From assembly GCA_016284575.1 (NCBI GenBank), contig JAEEPD010000186.1, positions 1-16,468 on the forward strand: a DNA stretch of 16,468 nt. The letters are read 5' to 3'. Both the position numbers and the translations under genes were made by a program. This document shows, in pieces, positions 15,077 through 16,468 of this stretch (position 1 is the stretch's first letter; the number at the start of each line of letters is the position of its first letter). The DNA comes from Bacillota bacterium. Lineage in GTDB: Bacteria > Bacillota > Clostridia > Peptostreptococcales > Anaerovoracaceae. The notes under the pieces were generated by a model, which was not told the DNA's origin, searched no databases, and worked only from the letters and a program-made list of their open reading frames with translations.

Positions 15077-15093
15077 ATAACAAGGAGAAAACA

Positions 15094-15447
15094 ATGGGAA
15101 GAGGAATGAAAGCGGGCAAGATGCCCAAGCAGAAGCAGGCAAGGCCCAGCCAGGCTGCACAGATGGCGCAGCTTCAGGCACTTCAGGATGCAATGGCTGC
15201 AAAGCAGGATGAGATCAATCAGACTGAGACCGAGGCGAGCGCAGGCGGCGGAGCCGTCACCGTAAGAGTAAACGGCGAGCATCAGATCGTCTCCGTAAAG
15301 ATCAAGCCCGAGCTCTGCGACCCTGAAGAGGTTGAAATGCTGCAGGATCTTATCATCGCGGCCGCCAACGAGGCCATGCGCCAGATCGACGACATCAGCA
15401 GCAATGAAATGAATAAGCTCACCGGCGGCCTCGGCCTTCCGTTCTAA
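15094..15447 (+). CDS. ybaB: YbaB/EbfC family nucleoid-associated protein
   Basis: A 117-residue small DNA-binding protein; YbaB/EbfC proteins form dimers that bind DNA and associate with the nucleoid, and their genes usually lie between dnaX and recR. The N-terminus is basic and Gln/Met/Lys-rich (1-35), followed by the family's long helix with AQMAQLQALQDAM. Then come the conserved strand GGGAVTVRVNGEHQIVSVKI (51-70), ELCDPEEVEMLQDLI, and a final helix ANEAM with a Gly-rich tail. AAGGAG (15082-15087) lies 6 nt before ATG 15094. The preceding leader carries two hairpins, and a perfect hairpin follows before recR. Confidence 0.93.
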   Translation: MGRGMKAGKMPKQKQARPSQAAQMAQLQALQDAMAAKQDEINQTETEASAGGGAVTVRVNGEHQIVSVKIKPELCDPEEVEMLQDLIIAAANEAMRQIDDISSNEMNKLTGGLGLPF

Positions 15448-15452
15448 CAGTT

Positions 15453-15478
15453 TATTTGGCGGCTGGACCCGCCAAATA
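15453..15478 (+). promoter_or_regulatory. Perfect 10-bp hairpin abutting the recR ribosome binding site
   Basis: TATTTGGCGG (15453-15462) pairs with CCGCCAAATA (15469-15478) around a 6-nt loop, 5 nt after the ybaB stop. The last paired A is the first base of the recR Shine-Dalgarno AGGA (15478-15481). No T-run follows, so it is unlikely to terminate strongly. It may protect the ybaB mRNA end or tune recR translation. Confidence 0.55.
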
Positions 15479-15488
15479 GGATCTTAAT

Positions 15489-16088
15489 ATGAGATATTAC
15501 GCAAAACCTTTAAATAATCTGATCGCTGAGCTTTCAAAGCTGCCGGGCATAGGCGGCAAGACAGCCCAGCGTCTGGCTTTTCACGTGCTGTCGCTTAGCG
15601 ATGACGAAGCCGTAGGCCTTGCCAATTCCATAGTCGAAGCCAAAAGGAACATGAAATACTGCTCTGTCTGCGGCAATCTTACGGACGTGGACCCCTGCAG
15701 CATCTGCTCCGACAATGCCAGAGACCACAGCGTCATCTGCGTGGTGGAAAGCCCAAGAGACGTGTACGCCATGGAGCGTATCCGCGAATACAACGGCCTT
15801 TATCACGTTCTCAACGGCGCCATCTCCCCGATGGATGGCATAGGACCGGAGGACATTAACCTCCGCTCACTGATCCTCCGACTGCAGGAGGGGGACATAA
15901 AGGAGCTGATCCTTGCCACCAACCCCAACATCGAAGGGGAGGCTACGGCCATGTACATCGCAAGGCTGGTCAAGCCTGCAGGCATAAAGGTCACCCGCAT
16001 AGCCCACGGCATACCGGTGGGCGGGGATCTGGAATACGCGGACGAGGTGACTCTTTCCAAGGCCCTTGAGGGCAGAAGGGAGCTGTAA
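15489..16088 (+). CDS. recR: Recombination mediator protein RecR
   Basis: RecR forms a DNA-clamp ring and, with RecO and RecF, loads RecA on SSB-coated gaps. The 199 residues are the standard length. Domains in order: helix-hairpin-helix (LPGIGGKTAQRLA, 18-30), C4 zinc finger (Cys58, 61, 70, 73), Toprim domain beginning at VICVVESPRD (82-91) with Glu87, and the C-terminal Walker-like GIPVGGDLEYAD. ATG 15489 has AGGA 7 nt upstream, next to a hairpin. The stop overlaps the lgt start by one base (TAATG), indicating coupled translation. Confidence 0.97.
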   Translation: MRYYAKPLNNLIAELSKLPGIGGKTAQRLAFHVLSLSDDEAVGLANSIVEAKRNMKYCSVCGNLTDVDPCSICSDNARDHSVICVVESPRDVYAMERIREYNGLYHVLNGAISPMDGIGPEDINLRSLILRLQEGDIKELILATNPNIEGEATAMYIARLVKPAGIKVTRIAHGIPVGGDLEYADEVTLSKALEGRREL

Positions 16089-16468
16089 TGAGCGGATTTT
16101 TAAGCGCCTTCGGCCCCATGGCCCTCACAGCCAGCCCTGCTGACAGCTTCCTTCCTGTCCCGGATCCTGTGGCCTTCAGCATATTCGGCATCGACATAAT
16201 GTGGTATGCAGTATGCGTGGTCATGGGAATGGTCTGCGGCGTGGGACTTGCCATGAAGCTTGCTCCCCGCAAGGGCATAGACCCTGAGCACCTGCTGGAC
16301 ATCGCCCTCTGGGCGCTTCCCCTTGGCATCGTAGGTGCAAGGATATACTACGTTGTCTTCACCTGGGGCTACTACAAGGATCATCTGGATCAGATCCTGA
16401 ATCTTCGTGGCGGCGGACTTGCCATCCACGGCGGACTGATACTTGGCATCGGCACTGCCATTTTCATG
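16088..16468 (+). CDS. lgt: Prolipoprotein diacylglyceryl transferase Lgt, 5' part (runs off the window)
   Basis: Lgt is the integral membrane enzyme that moves diacylglycerol from phosphatidylglycerol to the lipobox cysteine of prelipoproteins. Only the first 127 codons are in the window, and the frame is open at the edge. After a periplasm-type start (PDPVAFSIFGI) come membrane segments around 38-57 and 71-93. GARIYYVVF (86-94) and GGGLAIHGG (110-118) follow, the latter including the conserved His-Gly-Gly near the active site. ATG 16088 overlaps the recR stop by one base. Pairing lgt with recR is unusual; lgt more often neighbours hprK or other envelope genes. Confidence 0.93.
   Translation, partial: MSGFLSAFGPMALTASPADSFLPVPDPVAFSIFGIDIMWYAVCVVMGMVCGVGLAMKLAPRKGIDPEHLLDIALWALPLGIVGARIYYVVFTWGYYKDHLDQILNLRGGGLAIHGGLILGIGTAIFM

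Overview
The window reads as a chromosomal housekeeping segment from a Gram-positive anaerobe of the class Clostridia (Bacillota). The signs are strong AGGAGG-type ribosome binding sites, sigma-A-like promoters with 17-bp spacers, the pcrA-ligA pair, a small SRP RNA of the kind with no Alu domain, a DUF6514-like small protein, and frequent ATA (Ile) and AGG/AGA (Arg) codons in a moderately GC-rich genome. I cannot name the genus. I see no transposase, integrase, phage gene, CRISPR array, tRNA gene or toxin-antitoxin pair.

Layout. (1) Positions 1-1720: the tail of an unidentified protein that resembles the C-terminus of a solute-binding protein, then an AbgB-like M20 amidohydrolase and a terminator. 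(2) 1721-2250: an AT-rich spacer with a good promoter driving a 69-residue DUF6514-like protein, closed by a hairpin. (3) 2273-6680: pcrA helicase and NAD+-dependent DNA ligase ligA. The ligA frame carries two stop codons 9 nt apart but is otherwise full length. (4) 6713-6900: SRP RNA gene with its own promoter. (5) 6999-10774: sbcD-sbcC nuclease operon, ending in a bidirectional terminator shared with a convergent alpha/beta hydrolase. (6) 11894-13132: a stand-alone GltD/NfnL-like FAD/Fe-S oxidoreductase. (7) 13152-16468: a promoter and an apparent operon dnaX-trmO-ybaB-recR-lgt; lgt runs off the end of the window.

Most genes serve DNA replication and repair: PcrA unwinds, LigA seals nicks, SbcCD trims hairpins and blocked ends, DnaX is the clamp-loader ATPase, and YbaB and RecR belong to nucleoid and recombination functions. 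TrmO modifies tRNA, SRP RNA targets membrane proteins and Lgt lipidates lipoproteins.

I did not find a convincing undescribed system. The points most worth a second look are the twin stops in ligA, where a short +1 reading restores a conserved arginine and suggests a compensating indel pair; the DnaX of only 359 residues, which ends where domain III ends and leaves no room for the tau domains; the two tetraloop hairpins before ybaB that can re-pair into one stem; and the hairpin abutting the recR ribosome binding site.
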